Below, in pieces: positions 42,051 through 51,088 of a stretch of 64,000 bases of DNA. Numbering within the stretch: position 1 is the first letter of the stretch; each line of letters begins with the position of its first letter. Under the pieces are notes generated by a model. The model had not been told where the DNA came from, did no database searches, and worked only from the letters and a program-made list of their open reading frames with translations. This DNA is from an uncultured Eubacteriales bacterium. GTDB taxonomy: Bacteria > Bacillota > Clostridia > Oscillospirales > CAG-382. A program made the position numbers and the translations under genes. Location of the stretch: NCBI GenBank assembly GCA_934444645.1, contig CAKSCV010000013.1, positions 10,704 through 74,703 on the forward strand, written 5' to 3'.

Positions 42051-42916
42051 CGTTCGATTTGCACTTTTCCAAAATGCAGGCACTCGGCAACGACTACGTT
42101 TATGTCGAAACGCTCACGCAGACCGTCAAAAACCCCGAAACGCTTGCCGTGCGTCTGTCCGACCGGCATTTCGGCGTCGGCAGCGACGGCATGATCCTCA
42201 TCTGCCCGTCGGAGTGCGCCGATTTCCGGATGCGTGTGTTCGATCCGGACGGCACGGAGGCCGAGATGTGCGGCAACGGCTTGCGCAGTGTCGGCAAATA
42301 TGTTTATGACAAAGGATTCACGAAAAAAACCGTCTTTACCGTCGAAACACTCGGCGGCATCAAGACGGTTTATTTAGATTTACGGGACGGAAAGACGGCG
42401 TCGGTTACGGCGGATATCGGAAAGCCGGTCATGGAGGCGGAAAAGCTGCCGGCGCTGTGTGGTCTTTCGCGGTGCATCGATTTTCCGTTTTTTCTCGACG
42501 GCCGCCGCTTTTTCGTGACGGCACTGTCGTTCGGCAATCCGCACGCGGTATGCTTTTTGGAAAACGAACCGGTTGAAACATTCGATTTGGCGCGCTACGG
42601 CACGCTGCTTGAGCATCATGCATTGTTTCCAAAGCGTGTCAACGCCGAGTTTTGTCAGGTGATCGACCGGAACACGCTTTCGTTACGCACCTGGGAACGC
42701 GGTACAGGCGAAACGCTTGCCTGTGCGACGGGAAGCGCGGCATGCGTGGTCAGCGGCGTGATGACCGGCCGGTGCGAACGGCGTGCTGTGGTGCGTCAGA
42801 CCGGCGGTGAGACGCTTGTGGAATGGAACGACAGCGGAAACGTGTTTCTCACCGCACCGTCGGTACACGTGTTTGACGGCACGGTCCGCTTGGATAAGGA
42901 GGTGTTTGGCGCATGA
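42047..42916 (+). CDS. dapF: diaminopimelate epimerase
   Basis: DapF converts LL- to meso-diaminopimelate for lysine and peptidoglycan synthesis. The two catalytic cysteines are in AEMCGNGLRSVGKY and LACATGSAACVV. The N-terminal FSKMQALGNDYVYV and the EQ-type loop WERGTGETLACATGS are typical. Length (289) is normal. It overlaps the previous and the next gene by four bases each (ATGA), and the next gene, murE, uses its product directly. Confidence 0.95.
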   Translation: MTFDLHFSKMQALGNDYVYVETLTQTVKNPETLAVRLSDRHFGVGSDGMILICPSECADFRMRVFDPDGTEAEMCGNGLRSVGKYVYDKGFTKKTVFTVETLGGIKTVYLDLRDGKTASVTADIGKPVMEAEKLPALCGLSRCIDFPFFLDGRRFFVTALSFGNPHAVCFLENEPVETFDLARYGTLLEHHALFPKRVNAEFCQVIDRNTLSLRTWERGTGETLACATGSAACVVSGVMTGRCERRAVVRQTGGETLVEWNDSGNVFLTAPSVHVFDGTVRLDKEVFGA

Positions 42917-44421
42917 AACCGGGCGAATTGTTTGCGGTATTGGAAAAAGCCGGAGAGCTTGTCGAGCTTTCGGGCAAGGTGTCGGACGAAGCGCTTGCCG
43001 GCATTGCCTACGAATCGGGCAAGGTGGAAAAAAACGCCGTCTTTGCGGCGGCGCGCGGCGCCATGGCCGACGGTCACGATTTCATTCCCGAAGCCTTAAA
43101 AAAAGGTGCATCGCTTGTGCTTTGCGAAAAACGGGACGCGTATGAGGTATACAAGGCGGCCTATCCCGAACGGTGCTTTGTGCTTGTGGAAAGCTCGCGC
43201 CGGGCGTTGGCGCTTGCGTCGGCAGCATTTTTCGGCTATCCGGCAGAAAAATTAACGCTCATCGGCCTTACCGGCACCAAAGGCAAGACCAGCACATCGT
43301 TTATGATAAAAAGCCTTTTGGAGGCGGCAGGACTTCCGACAGGGCTTATCGGCACGACCGGCATCTATTACGGCACACAGTATGAGTACATCGATAACTC
43401 CACGCCGGAGAGCTTTGAACTGCACCGGATTTTTGCCGCTATGGTGCAAAGCGGCATCCGGTACTGCGTCATGGAGGTTTCGTCGCAAAGCTTAAAGCTT
43501 GACCGCGTATACGGCCTGCGATTTGACACGGCGGTGTTCACCAACCTTTCCAAGGATCATATCGGAAAGGGTGAACATGCCGATTTTGAAGAATATTTTG
43601 CCTGCAAAAAGAAGCTGTTTTCCATGTGCGGAAGAGCGGTTTTGAACGCCGACAGCGATCGTATCGCTGAAATCGAGGAAATTCTGATAAAAGAACACAC
43701 GCCGTTTATCACCTATTCCACCCAAGACCAGACGGCCGATTTTTACGGTTCGGATGAAAAATTCTATATGGAAAACGGCGCTATGAAGACCGAATACACG
43801 CTCGTACACAAAGGTAAGCGGCAGCGTGTCACCGTGGGCGTACCCGGACGGTTTTCGGTATACAATTCGCTGTGCGCCGTCGGCGTTTCGTCGCTGTTTG
43901 GGATTCCGTGCGAAGATATGTTGCCGGCACTCGAAGCCGTTCATGTCATCGGACGAAACGAGCTTGTCAAGCATCCGAAATGTCCGTTTCCGGTGATGAT
44001 CGACTATGCGCACAACGCTCTGAGCTTACAGAGCTTATTCGACGCGGTGCGGGCATACAAGCCGCGGCACGTTGTGTGTGTATTCGGCTGCGGCGGCAAC
44101 CGTTCGCGCGTGCGGCGGTTCGATATGGGCGAAATTGCCGGAAAAAATGCCGATCTGTCGGTCATCACCTCCGACAATCCGCGGTTTGAAGATTTGGATG
44201 CCATTTTTGCCGACATTCTGACAGGCATTGCCAAAACGGAGGGTGCATATGCTGTCATCAAAAACCGTGCGGACGCCATTCGCTATGCGCTTGAGCACGC
44301 GTCGCGCGGCGACATTGTTTTACTCGTCGGCAAAGGGCAGCAGAAGTATGAGGAAATCGGGAACATCAAATATCCGTTTGATGAGCGTCAGGTCGTCAAA
44401 GACTACTATGACGCGCTGTGA
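42913..44421 (+). CDS. murE: UDP-N-acetylmuramoyl-tripeptide synthetase, meso-DAP type
   Basis: MurE adds the third residue of the peptidoglycan peptide. The ATP-binding GLTGTKGKTSTSFMI, substrate region TTGIYYG and DNSTPES, and the DNPR motif in VITSDNPRFEDL are present. DNPR marks enzymes that add meso-diaminopimelate rather than lysine, which fits the coupled dapF gene. Length is 502. The final GKGQQKYEEIGNIKYPFDERQV matches the family. It is not in the usual dcw cluster here. Confidence 0.96.
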   Translation: MKPGELFAVLEKAGELVELSGKVSDEALAGIAYESGKVEKNAVFAAARGAMADGHDFIPEALKKGASLVLCEKRDAYEVYKAAYPERCFVLVESSRRALALASAAFFGYPAEKLTLIGLTGTKGKTSTSFMIKSLLEAAGLPTGLIGTTGIYYGTQYEYIDNSTPESFELHRIFAAMVQSGIRYCVMEVSSQSLKLDRVYGLRFDTAVFTNLSKDHIGKGEHADFEEYFACKKKLFSMCGRAVLNADSDRIAEIEEILIKEHTPFITYSTQDQTADFYGSDEKFYMENGAMKTEYTLVHKGKRQRVTVGVPGRFSVYNSLCAVGVSSLFGIPCEDMLPALEAVHVIGRNELVKHPKCPFPVMIDYAHNALSLQSLFDAVRAYKPRHVVCVFGCGGNRSRVRRFDMGEIAGKNADLSVITSDNPRFEDLDAIFADILTGIAKTEGAYAVIKNRADAIRYALEHASRGDIVLLVGKGQQKYEEIGNIKYPFDERQVVKDYYDAL

Positions 44422-44536
44422 ACGGACGGAAGCCGACAAAACGGCGGAATAGGCAAAAAGGCGGGCGCATCGAACGAAAAACGAACGGTGTTTCCGCTTT
44501 TTTACGGCTTTAGTCAAATTCTCTGCGGGCGTTTTT

Positions 44537-44566
44537 TTGCCAAAGGTACGGTGGGCGGAATATACT
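44537..44566 (+). promoter_or_regulatory. possible promoter of the mazF gene
   Basis: TTGCCA at 44537-44542 and TATACT at 44561-44566 with an 18-base spacer. The 275-base gap between murE and mazF otherwise holds no visible antitoxin gene. Confidence 0.55.
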
Positions 44567-44696
44567 TTAACAGAGCGGTATGGCTTTATACGAAAAAAGT
44601 TTTTCCTTTGACCGCATAAGTCCTTCGCTTTACGTTAAGAATAAAGACGGAAAGACAAGGAAACCACAAACATAAAAACAGCGGAGAGTGAAGAAG

Positions 44697-45074
44697 TTGA
44701 ACGTCAGAAGAGGAGATATTTATTACGCTGATTTAAGTCCGGTTGTCGGGTCGGAGCAAGGCGGTATGCGTCCGGTGCTCATTGTGCAAAACGACGTGGG
44801 AAACAAATACAGTCCGACCGTCATTGCCGCCGCCATCACCAGCAAGACCTCCAAAAGCAAGCTGCCCACACACATTGAGGTTTTTGCCGATCGGTATGGG
44901 CTTGCCAAGGATTCGGTCATCTTACTCGAGCAGATACGCACCATCGACAAAACGCGCTTAAAAGAAAAGATGGGGCATTTGGACGACGCCGTAATGGATC
45001 GCGTCAATGATGCCATCACCGTCAGCTTCGGCTTAGGGCTTGACCGCACGACACATGGAGAATTCTTCGGTTAA
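44697..45074 (+). CDS. MazF/PemK-type endoribonuclease (NdoA/EndoA-like)
   Basis: The 125-residue protein has the MazF fold: NVRRGDIYYADLSPVVGSEQGGMRPVLIVQND at the start is nearly the NdoA consensus, with Arg and Thr active-site residues in the GGMRPVLI and AAITSKTSK segments. These enzymes cut mRNA at short motifs. TTG 44697 is preferred over GTG 44688, since GGAGAG at 44682-44687 is 9 bases away from it, and this gives the standard MazF N terminus. No MazE/NdoAI antitoxin gene is seen upstream or downstream, which is unusual. Confidence 0.9.
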   Translation: MNVRRGDIYYADLSPVVGSEQGGMRPVLIVQNDVGNKYSPTVIAAAITSKTSKSKLPTHIEVFADRYGLAKDSVILLEQIRTIDKTRLKEKMGHLDDAVMDRVNDAITVSFGLGLDRTTHGEFFG

Positions 45075-45119
45075 AAGATATTTCGCGGCTTTGCCGCAAG
45101 TGTTTTGTTTCCGACCGAT

Positions 45120-45170
45120 AACGGCAAAAAAGCTGTACGCCCATTTGAGCGCACAGCTTTTTCGCCGTTA
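45120..45170. terminator. bidirectional terminator between mazF and the 42-residue peptide gene
   Basis: AACGGCAAAAAAGCTGT and ACAGCTTTTTCGCCGTT form a long, slightly mismatched stem between the convergent genes. Confidence 0.8.
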
Positions 45171-45177
45171 TTCCGCT

Positions 45178-45306
45178 TTAATCGCCGTCAAACAGATCCT
45201 CCGCATCCATTTCGGAATCGTCGAAGGGGCTTTCACCGGAACGGAGAATCGTTTCGGCAGAAGAAAACGGAAGAAAATCCCATTCGGGTGTGCAGTACTT
45301 TTTCAT
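45178..45306 (-). CDS. small acidic peptide, 42 residues, downstream of the GH2 gene
   Basis: ATG at 45306 is preceded by GAGGAGAGAGAATAA, a strong ribosome site, 13 bases after the GH2 stop. The peptide begins MKKYCTPEWDFLPFSSAET and ends in an acidic run with DDSEMDAEDLFDGD. Small proteins beginning MKKY.xPE with an acidic tail are common in clostridia, but their role is unknown to me. It ends 8 bases before the terminator at 45120-45170, which supports that it is a real gene of the GH2 transcript. Confidence 0.65.
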   Translation of the reverse strand: MKKYCTPEWDFLPFSSAETILRSGESPFDDSEMDAEDLFDGD

Positions 45307-45319
45307 TTATTCTCTCTCC

Positions 45320-48300
45320 TCACGCCTCCGGCACGGCATCCGCCTGTGCAAGGATGTTGTCGATATACACTTGATGCTGCGTATAGGCATCGCCGCCGGT
45401 TTGCTTGATTCTCTGTGCGGCTTCGGCAAGGCTTGCCGTGCGGCAGGAGCCGTAATACCGGCTCGATCCAATCTTCACATAGGCACGTGCCGCAAAAGGC
45501 GCGTTGTAGCGGTGAGCATAGGTTTTGCCGTCGTACGCGTTGGTATAGCCGTTTTCCAAGTTAATAAGCACGCCGGTAAACCAAAAGCCCTGTGAGCCAT
45601 AGGTTTCGCCAAAGGGTGTTGCACCGTCATCGGAGGCTGTGAGCTTGTTGAAGTCGCCTTTGCGGTAATTGCGCGCGCCGACAAGCTTCAAGCCGTTCTC
45701 CGTGACCGCCGTAAACGAGCCGTCTTCTTTTTCTTTGGTAACGGAAGCAATTTTCACTTTTTCCTCCGGAACAAGCCCTTTTGCGTTTAAGATATCGCCG
45801 CGTGCGACGATAAAACCGCACTCATCGGCGTTCATAAGCGTTTCGGCACGCACAAAGCCGCCGAAGCGGATGCCGCTGTTTCCGTTTATACGGATTGAGT
45901 TCTTTTCGGAGGTCTCCACCGCAAAGTCTGCCGGCTTGCCGTAAACGCTGATTTCATACACGCCGGTTGTGGAGGTAGCAGGACTGATGGGCGCGGTAAC
46001 GTCAAGACGGATATATCTTGCATAGACCGGACTTTCAAAGACCTCTGTGCGCACGCCGTTTCGGGTGTTCTCCAAGCGGTCTGCCATCACGGTAAAGGTC
46101 TCTCTGTCAAGGCTTGCGGAAAGCTTATAGCCGTAGGCGCGCGAGCTGTAATAGAAGAAGTACAGATCGATCTCTTCTACGGCGTAAACACCCTCCAAAT
46201 CGATAACGGCATAATGCGTATCGCGATCTTGAACGTGCCAGCGCGGGAAGTTGAGGTTCGAGGACGGTATCAGACCGTCCGTCAGATTTTCCACCGTATT
46301 TCTGAAATTGGTTCCGTACTCAAGCCCCACGCCGTAATCGTCGTAATCGATGACTTTTTTGCCGACGGAAATGTTTCTTAAGCGTTCAACAAACACATCG
46401 ATGCTTGAAAGCAGTGTTCCGTCCGCCGTATAAACCGTTATCTGCGTACCGCCGATGCCGACCGCCGTCACAACGCCGCGAGCAACCGTAGCTGCCTTTT
46501 CGTTGGAGCTTTTCCAGATAAGCGAAGCACCGTCCGCTCCCGCCGGTTCGACACGGTATGCAAGTGCTTCAACTTCACCCACACCCAAATGAAGGTACTC
46601 TTTGTCAAAGGTCAGCGCTTCAACACCGTTTTCGGCCGGCTCGCCGTAAACGGTAAATTCGTAAACGCCGGGCGTTGCGCCTGCCGTCTGACCGGTAATG
46701 CCTAAACGCACATATCTTGCCATCACGCTTTGGGTCAGGGTATGCGAAAAGGTCGTTACGTTATAGCGGCTGTTCTGCAAATTGTCGACAACCTGCGTGA
46801 AGCTCTCTCCGTCAGTGCTTACCGAAATCTCGTAGTAATGTGCACGGCTTGACGGACTGAAGAAGGATATGTCGAAGCTGTCGACCGCACAGAGTTTTTC
46901 CAGATCTATGGTAATATAGGTCGGCACACCGGCAGAAGCTGCCTCCATGCCCTGCCAACGGGTTGAAATATCGCCGTCGTTGACATTGGCAAGCAGCGTA
47001 TCGGCGGCTTGATCCGCATTGTTTTGCAAAGATATCGGACGGCCTAACGAAAGCACATGCTTATCGGAGACCGTGACCGAAATTTCGGCAGAAAGGCTGA
47101 GCGATGCACTCGAAACCGTGACTGTCGTGCTGCCTGCGCTTTTTCCGGTGACCGTTCCGGCGGCGCTGACAGAGGCAATGCTCTCATCGGCACTCTCAAA
47201 AGCAAGGTCGTCCGGTCTTTCGGCAAAGTGCGGTGTAAAGCTTAACGAAACCGTTTCGCTGCTTCCGACGGCAAGAAGCATTTTCGGGTATTTGACCGCA
47301 AGCCCTTTAACGGTCTTATCGGCAGGGCTTCCGTAAACCGAAAGCTCGATAACGCCGGCAGTGCCTTTGGTACTGCTTGTGATCTCAAGCTTGATATAGC
47401 GCACCTCTGCGGCAAACGTGCCGGAATGCACGCCGCTTCTGTCCGTATTTCCGGAGCGGTCATCGAGAACCGTATAGTTTTCGCCGTCAAGACTTCCGGA
47501 TAGCTTATAGCCATAGGCGCGGTCGTTATAGATGGCGGCAAAGGTAACAAGCTCATAGGAATCGATGCTGTAATAATCCTCCAAGTCGATGACGATCGTC
47601 TGCGGATAAGTGGAGTTGGCGGCTTGCCAGCGCGGATCGGCATCGGTTGTGCCGATAACGCCGTCGTTGATATAGAACGGCAGCCGTCCGGGCTGACCGA
47701 GATCGCTTGCCGCGACAGGCTTGCCTAAGGCGACGTTGGTGTTATGGCGGTTGGGGCAGTCCGCGTCGGTGCAGATGGTGTAAAGTGTCACCTTGCCGAG
47801 GTCGTCGGTGATTTTTAAGGTATCGCCGTCCGAAATGTAAAAGACGGAGGAAGAACGGACGATCTCATAGGTGCAGTTGCCGGAAATGTCAAGCGTTTCA
47901 AGAAAGACGCTGTCTGCAAGCTGTTCGCCGGCAGAATTTGTGACAATGATGCGTTTGGTTTCGTCCACTGCATAGGCAGAGCCTGCAAAACGCCAGCCAT
48001 AGACTTCGATTTCGGACATAGTCAGCCGACTGGAGGACGAAGTGATGGCAAGCTTCAGATAACGCGCGCTCTTATCACCTGCCGAAAGTGTCGTATAGTC
48101 CGCAGCGGCGGCACTTGTCACCGTCACCGGAGCATAGGTCTTGCCGTCGCGGCTGATGGAAAGCGCATAGCTGCAATCGGCATTTGCCGGATACAGCTTC
48201 AGATAGCCGACATGGTAAACCTCCTGCAAATCGATCACCAGCTCTTTGGTAAGGCTCAACCCGTCTAAGTACACCGTGTCGTCATACTTACCGTTGACCA

Positions 48301-50887
48301 AAGCCGCATACGAGGTCGTGCCGCTTGTGACGCTCTTGCCGAAGCCGATATTGTTTTCCAAGAAGCGATAATCGGCGGTCGTTTCGCCGTCCTCCGCCGT
48401 GACACGCAAATACATACGCGGTTCAACGGCTTGTGTGGTCATGACCGTCGTTTTATCGGCGGACAAGACCGAAAGCACGGCTTTTTCATCGTCCGGCTTA
48501 ATGTAATCCGTCACCTTGTCGGCTGTAAAGGCAGTGCGAAGAACAATGGTCTTTTGGGACGCGTCCACCGTGAGGACAGTCGAGGAAATATCGGTGTTCT
48601 TGCTCTTTGTGCGCGTCCACACGACTGTGTCTGTATAGGTCTTTCCGTCCTTTGTGCCGGTGAGTACGACCGTGTTCTCGCCAAGGTCAAGCGGCACATT
48701 TGTCCATGAGAACTGGCCGAAGCCGTCATTCGTAAGCGTCTCGCCGAAGGCTTTGCCATTAACGGTAAGCGAAAGGCTCTCGCAGTTGGAGGAGGCTTTG
48801 ACGGTGATCTTAGCCGTATCACGCACCGTAAAGCGTTTTCTCTGCAAATGTACAAATGCTTCGTCGCTCCAAAGCGCTTTATAAACATAGAAAGAGTCCT
48901 TTTTGACCGTGCGGTCATATGTGACTAAGCCCTTGTCGTTAATGCCGCTTCGCGAACCCTCGGCACGCTTGTCCGACCCGAAATCAAACAGATTCCAAAT
49001 ATAGGTCGCCCAAAGAAAGTCCAAATCGCCGGAATAGATCTGCTTTGCGATCTCTTCATGCACAAAGGTCTGGTATTCCTCCGGATGGAATCTGTCGCCG
49101 AACGGTTCGGGACGTTTGGGGTTTTCCGCGTGCTGAACCTCGCTGCCGCCCGCACCGTATTCCGAAATACCGAGAGACATATTCGGGTATTTTTTATGAT
49201 AATCCTGCAAAACGGTCGTAAAGTGATACGTTTCGTAGCCATACCAAGACGGATAGAAATTGAGTCCAACCACATCGGCCTTCCAGTCGAAGCCCTGTTC
49301 ATGGTAGGTGGCAAAGGTGGCAATCCGGTTCGGGTCTTCTTTTTTCGTAAGCGGATAGATTTCCTTTTCCATCAACTCGCGCATGACCGAATAATAATAC
49401 CGGTCAACCTCGTTCTGCATACTCCAAAAAACAATGGACGGATGATTGTACTGCGAACGGATAAGCTCTACAAGCTGATCCTTGACCGTTCCGACAAATT
49501 TTGTGCGATCCTCGTCAAATTCACCGTATTCGCCGCTGCCGCCGATATCGGTGATGAACGGAACCTCCGCCCAGACCACAAGCCCATACTGATCGCACAG
49601 GTCATAGAAATAATCGACATACGGATAGTGCGCCAGCCGCACCGTGTTGGCACCGATCTCATAGAGAATGCCGAAATCGGTATCCTGCATAGCCGTCGTT
49701 ATGGCGTTGCCGACGCCGTCAAAATCCTGGTGCTTGGACACACCGCGAAGCGGATAGGACACACCGTTTAGGAAAAATCCCTTTTCCGGATCAACCGAAA
49801 ACGTGCGAAAACCGATCTTGTCGCTGACTGCGTCAAGCGTTTCACCGCCATACGAAAGCGACACGTTCACGTCGTAGCGGAAAGGAGAAGTCTTTCCGTT
49901 CCAAAGCTTCGGGTCGGTGACCGCATAAGTCTTGGTAAATACGTATTTTTCACCGGCAGCAAGGGCGATTTCGCTTGTGTCGTCCGCAAGCACGGCCGTG
50001 CCGGTCATGGTGCTTTCATCAAAGGGCGTCAGCGTTTCCGGTACGGTGGAAAGCGCGTCAAAGGCTTCCGGCTCACGCACAAGCGTCGAGATATTGACCG
50101 TTTTCGGCTGATCCCCGTCGTTGACAAGCGTCGCTTTCACGGTAAGCTCCCAAACGCCGGTGCTTTCCGTATCGCTCTTTTTCAAGGCTGTGACATACAG
50201 ACCGTCCGAGCCGTTATCCAAACAATCGAAGTGAACGTCCGGCACGGCGATCAGCTTCACATCGCGGTATATACCGCCGTAAAACGTGAAATCGCCTTCA
50301 AGCGGTGCGGCCCACGCATATTTTGTATTGTCGGCACACACGGCAAAGGTATGTGTGCTTCCTGCCGTGACCTTATCAGTAATATCAAAGCGGAATTTGG
50401 TATAGCCGCCGTTATGAATATCACTCGTCCGGCCATCCTCATACACAAACGGTACAAGCGAACCGTCTATGTACAGTGAAGAAACAACATTGACACCGCC
50501 GAACTCAATAAAGATCCGCTTTCCGGCAAAGGAAGCCGGTATCACCGCACTTTTGCGGTACATACCCTTGCCGCGTTTATAATCATAGCCGCCGTTGGTG
50601 CCATCCGCGGCATTCCATGTATGCGGCAGGGTCACGCTTTCCCAAGAGGTATCGTCAACGCCTGCGCCATAGCCGTCTCCTGCGCCGAATTTGAATTTCC
50701 AGCCGGCATTAAAATCGTATTCCGAACGATTTGATTCTTCCGAGGAAAGATGCGCGGTCCGGGTTTGCATCCATTCGTCGGCTTTCTCAACTGCTTCCAC
50801 CGTAAAGGCACTTACCGAAAAAGCTGCCGCAATCGCAGCGCCGAGCGCAAGCATGACTGCCGACAGCTGCCACAGAGTTTTTTTCAT
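45320..50887 (-). CDS. giant secreted GH2 glycosidase (beta-galactosidase-like) with discoidin and Big_2 domains
   Basis: The 1855-residue protein begins with a signal peptide (cut near residue 27, SVSA). GH2 sandwich domains and the barrel occupy about 45-730; Glu493 in MQNEVD is the acid/base and Glu576 in ISEYGAGG the nucleophile. A sugar-binding-like domain and a fragment follow to ~840. Then come discoidin (F5/8C) domains at ~845-965, ~1050-1187, ~1279-1415 and ~1505-1652, separated by Big_2 domains at ~1189-1275 and ~1420-1500. A final ~200 residues of unknown type end it. No sortase or SLH anchor is seen. The substrate is probably a beta-galactoside or a host glycan; beta-glucuronidase is an alternative. 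Confidence 0.9.
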   Translation of the reverse strand: MKKTLWQLSAVMLALGAAIAAAFSVSAFTVEAVEKADEWMQTRTAHLSSEESNRSEYDFNAGWKFKFGAGDGYGAGVDDTSWESVTLPHTWNAADGTNGGYDYKRGKGMYRKSAVIPASFAGKRIFIEFGGVNVVSSLYIDGSLVPFVYEDGRTSDIHNGGYTKFRFDITDKVTAGSTHTFAVCADNTKYAWAAPLEGDFTFYGGIYRDVKLIAVPDVHFDCLDNGSDGLYVTALKKSDTESTGVWELTVKATLVNDGDQPKTVNISTLVREPEAFDALSTVPETLTPFDESTMTGTAVLADDTSEIALAAGEKYVFTKTYAVTDPKLWNGKTSPFRYDVNVSLSYGGETLDAVSDKIGFRTFSVDPEKGFFLNGVSYPLRGVSKHQDFDGVGNAITTAMQDTDFGILYEIGANTVRLAHYPYVDYFYDLCDQYGLVVWAEVPFITDIGGSGEYGEFDEDRTKFVGTVKDQLVELIRSQYNHPSIVFWSMQNEVDRYYYSVMRELMEKEIYPLTKKEDPNRIATFATYHEQGFDWKADVVGLNFYPSWYGYETYHFTTVLQDYHKKYPNMSLGISEYGAGGSEVQHAENPKRPEPFGDRFHPEEYQTFVHEEIAKQIYSGDLDFLWATYIWNLFDFGSDKRAEGSRSGINDKGLVTYDRTVKKDSFYVYKALWSDEAFVHLQRKRFTVRDTAKITVKASSNCESLSLTVNGKAFGETLTNDGFGQFSWTNVPLDLGENTVVLTGTKDGKTYTDTVVWTRTKSKNTDISSTVLTVDASQKTIVLRTAFTADKVTDYIKPDDEKAVLSVLSADKTTVMTTQAVEPRMYLRVTAEDGETTADYRFLENNIGFGKSVTSGTTSYAALVNGKYDDTVYLDGLSLTKELVIDLQEVYHVGYLKLYPANADCSYALSISRDGKTYAPVTVTSAAAADYTTLSAGDKSARYLKLAITSSSSRLTMSEIEVYGWRFAGSAYAVDETKRIIVTNSAGEQLADSVFLETLDISGNCTYEIVRSSSVFYISDGDTLKITDDLGKVTLYTICTDADCPNRHNTNVALGKPVAASDLGQPGRLPFYINDGVIGTTDADPRWQAANSTYPQTIVIDLEDYYSIDSYELVTFAAIYNDRAYGYKLSGSLDGENYTVLDDRSGNTDRSGVHSGTFAAEVRYIKLEITSSTKGTAGVIELSVYGSPADKTVKGLAVKYPKMLLAVGSSETVSLSFTPHFAERPDDLAFESADESIASVSAAGTVTGKSAGSTTVTVSSASLSLSAEISVTVSDKHVLSLGRPISLQNNADQAADTLLANVNDGDISTRWQGMEAASAGVPTYITIDLEKLCAVDSFDISFFSPSSRAHYYEISVSTDGESFTQVVDNLQNSRYNVTTFSHTLTQSVMARYVRLGITGQTAGATPGVYEFTVYGEPAENGVEALTFDKEYLHLGVGEVEALAYRVEPAGADGASLIWKSSNEKAATVARGVVTAVGIGGTQITVYTADGTLLSSIDVFVERLRNISVGKKVIDYDDYGVGLEYGTNFRNTVENLTDGLIPSSNLNFPRWHVQDRDTHYAVIDLEGVYAVEEIDLYFFYYSSRAYGYKLSASLDRETFTVMADRLENTRNGVRTEVFESPVYARYIRLDVTAPISPATSTTGVYEISVYGKPADFAVETSEKNSIRINGNSGIRFGGFVRAETLMNADECGFIVARGDILNAKGLVPEEKVKIASVTKEKEDGSFTAVTENGLKLVGARNYRKGDFNKLTASDDGATPFGETYGSQGFWFTGVLINLENGYTNAYDGKTYAHRYNAPFAARAYVKIGSSRYYGSCRTASLAEAAQRIKQTGGDAYTQHQVYIDNILAQADAVPEA

Positions 50888-50927
50888 GTTTTTGCTCCTT
50901 TTCTTGTAAAATTGGACGAAAAATGTT

Positions 50928-50984
50928 GTCTGTATCTATTTGCAATTGACATTTACTACAATTAATATTATAATAAATACAGAC
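50928..50984. promoter_or_regulatory. divergent promoter and AraC-type operator between GH2 and araC genes
   Basis: Plus strand: TTGACA at 50946-50951 and TATAAT at 50969-50974, 17-base spacer, for the AraC gene. Minus strand: TTGTAG (plus 50956-50961) and TAGATA (plus 50933-50938), 17-base spacer, weak, for the GH2 gene. GTCTGTAT at 50928-50935 and ATACAGAC at 50977-50984 are exact inverted copies that flank the whole region. This fits a weak GH2 promoter that needs activation by the neighbouring AraC protein. Confidence 0.65.
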
Positions 50985-51088
50985 GTTGGCGGCAATGCAA
51001 AATACTACGATAAAGCCTGCCGCATTTGTCTTTTCAAACGATAATCCGCAGAAGATTATTCCGTCTTCCGCCGAAAGAGGAGGTAAAC

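Noticed and set aside
44688..44696. GTG at 44688 as the mazF start
   Set aside because: The GGAGAG ribosome site ends directly before it, leaving no spacing; TTG 44697 gives correct spacing and the normal family N terminus.
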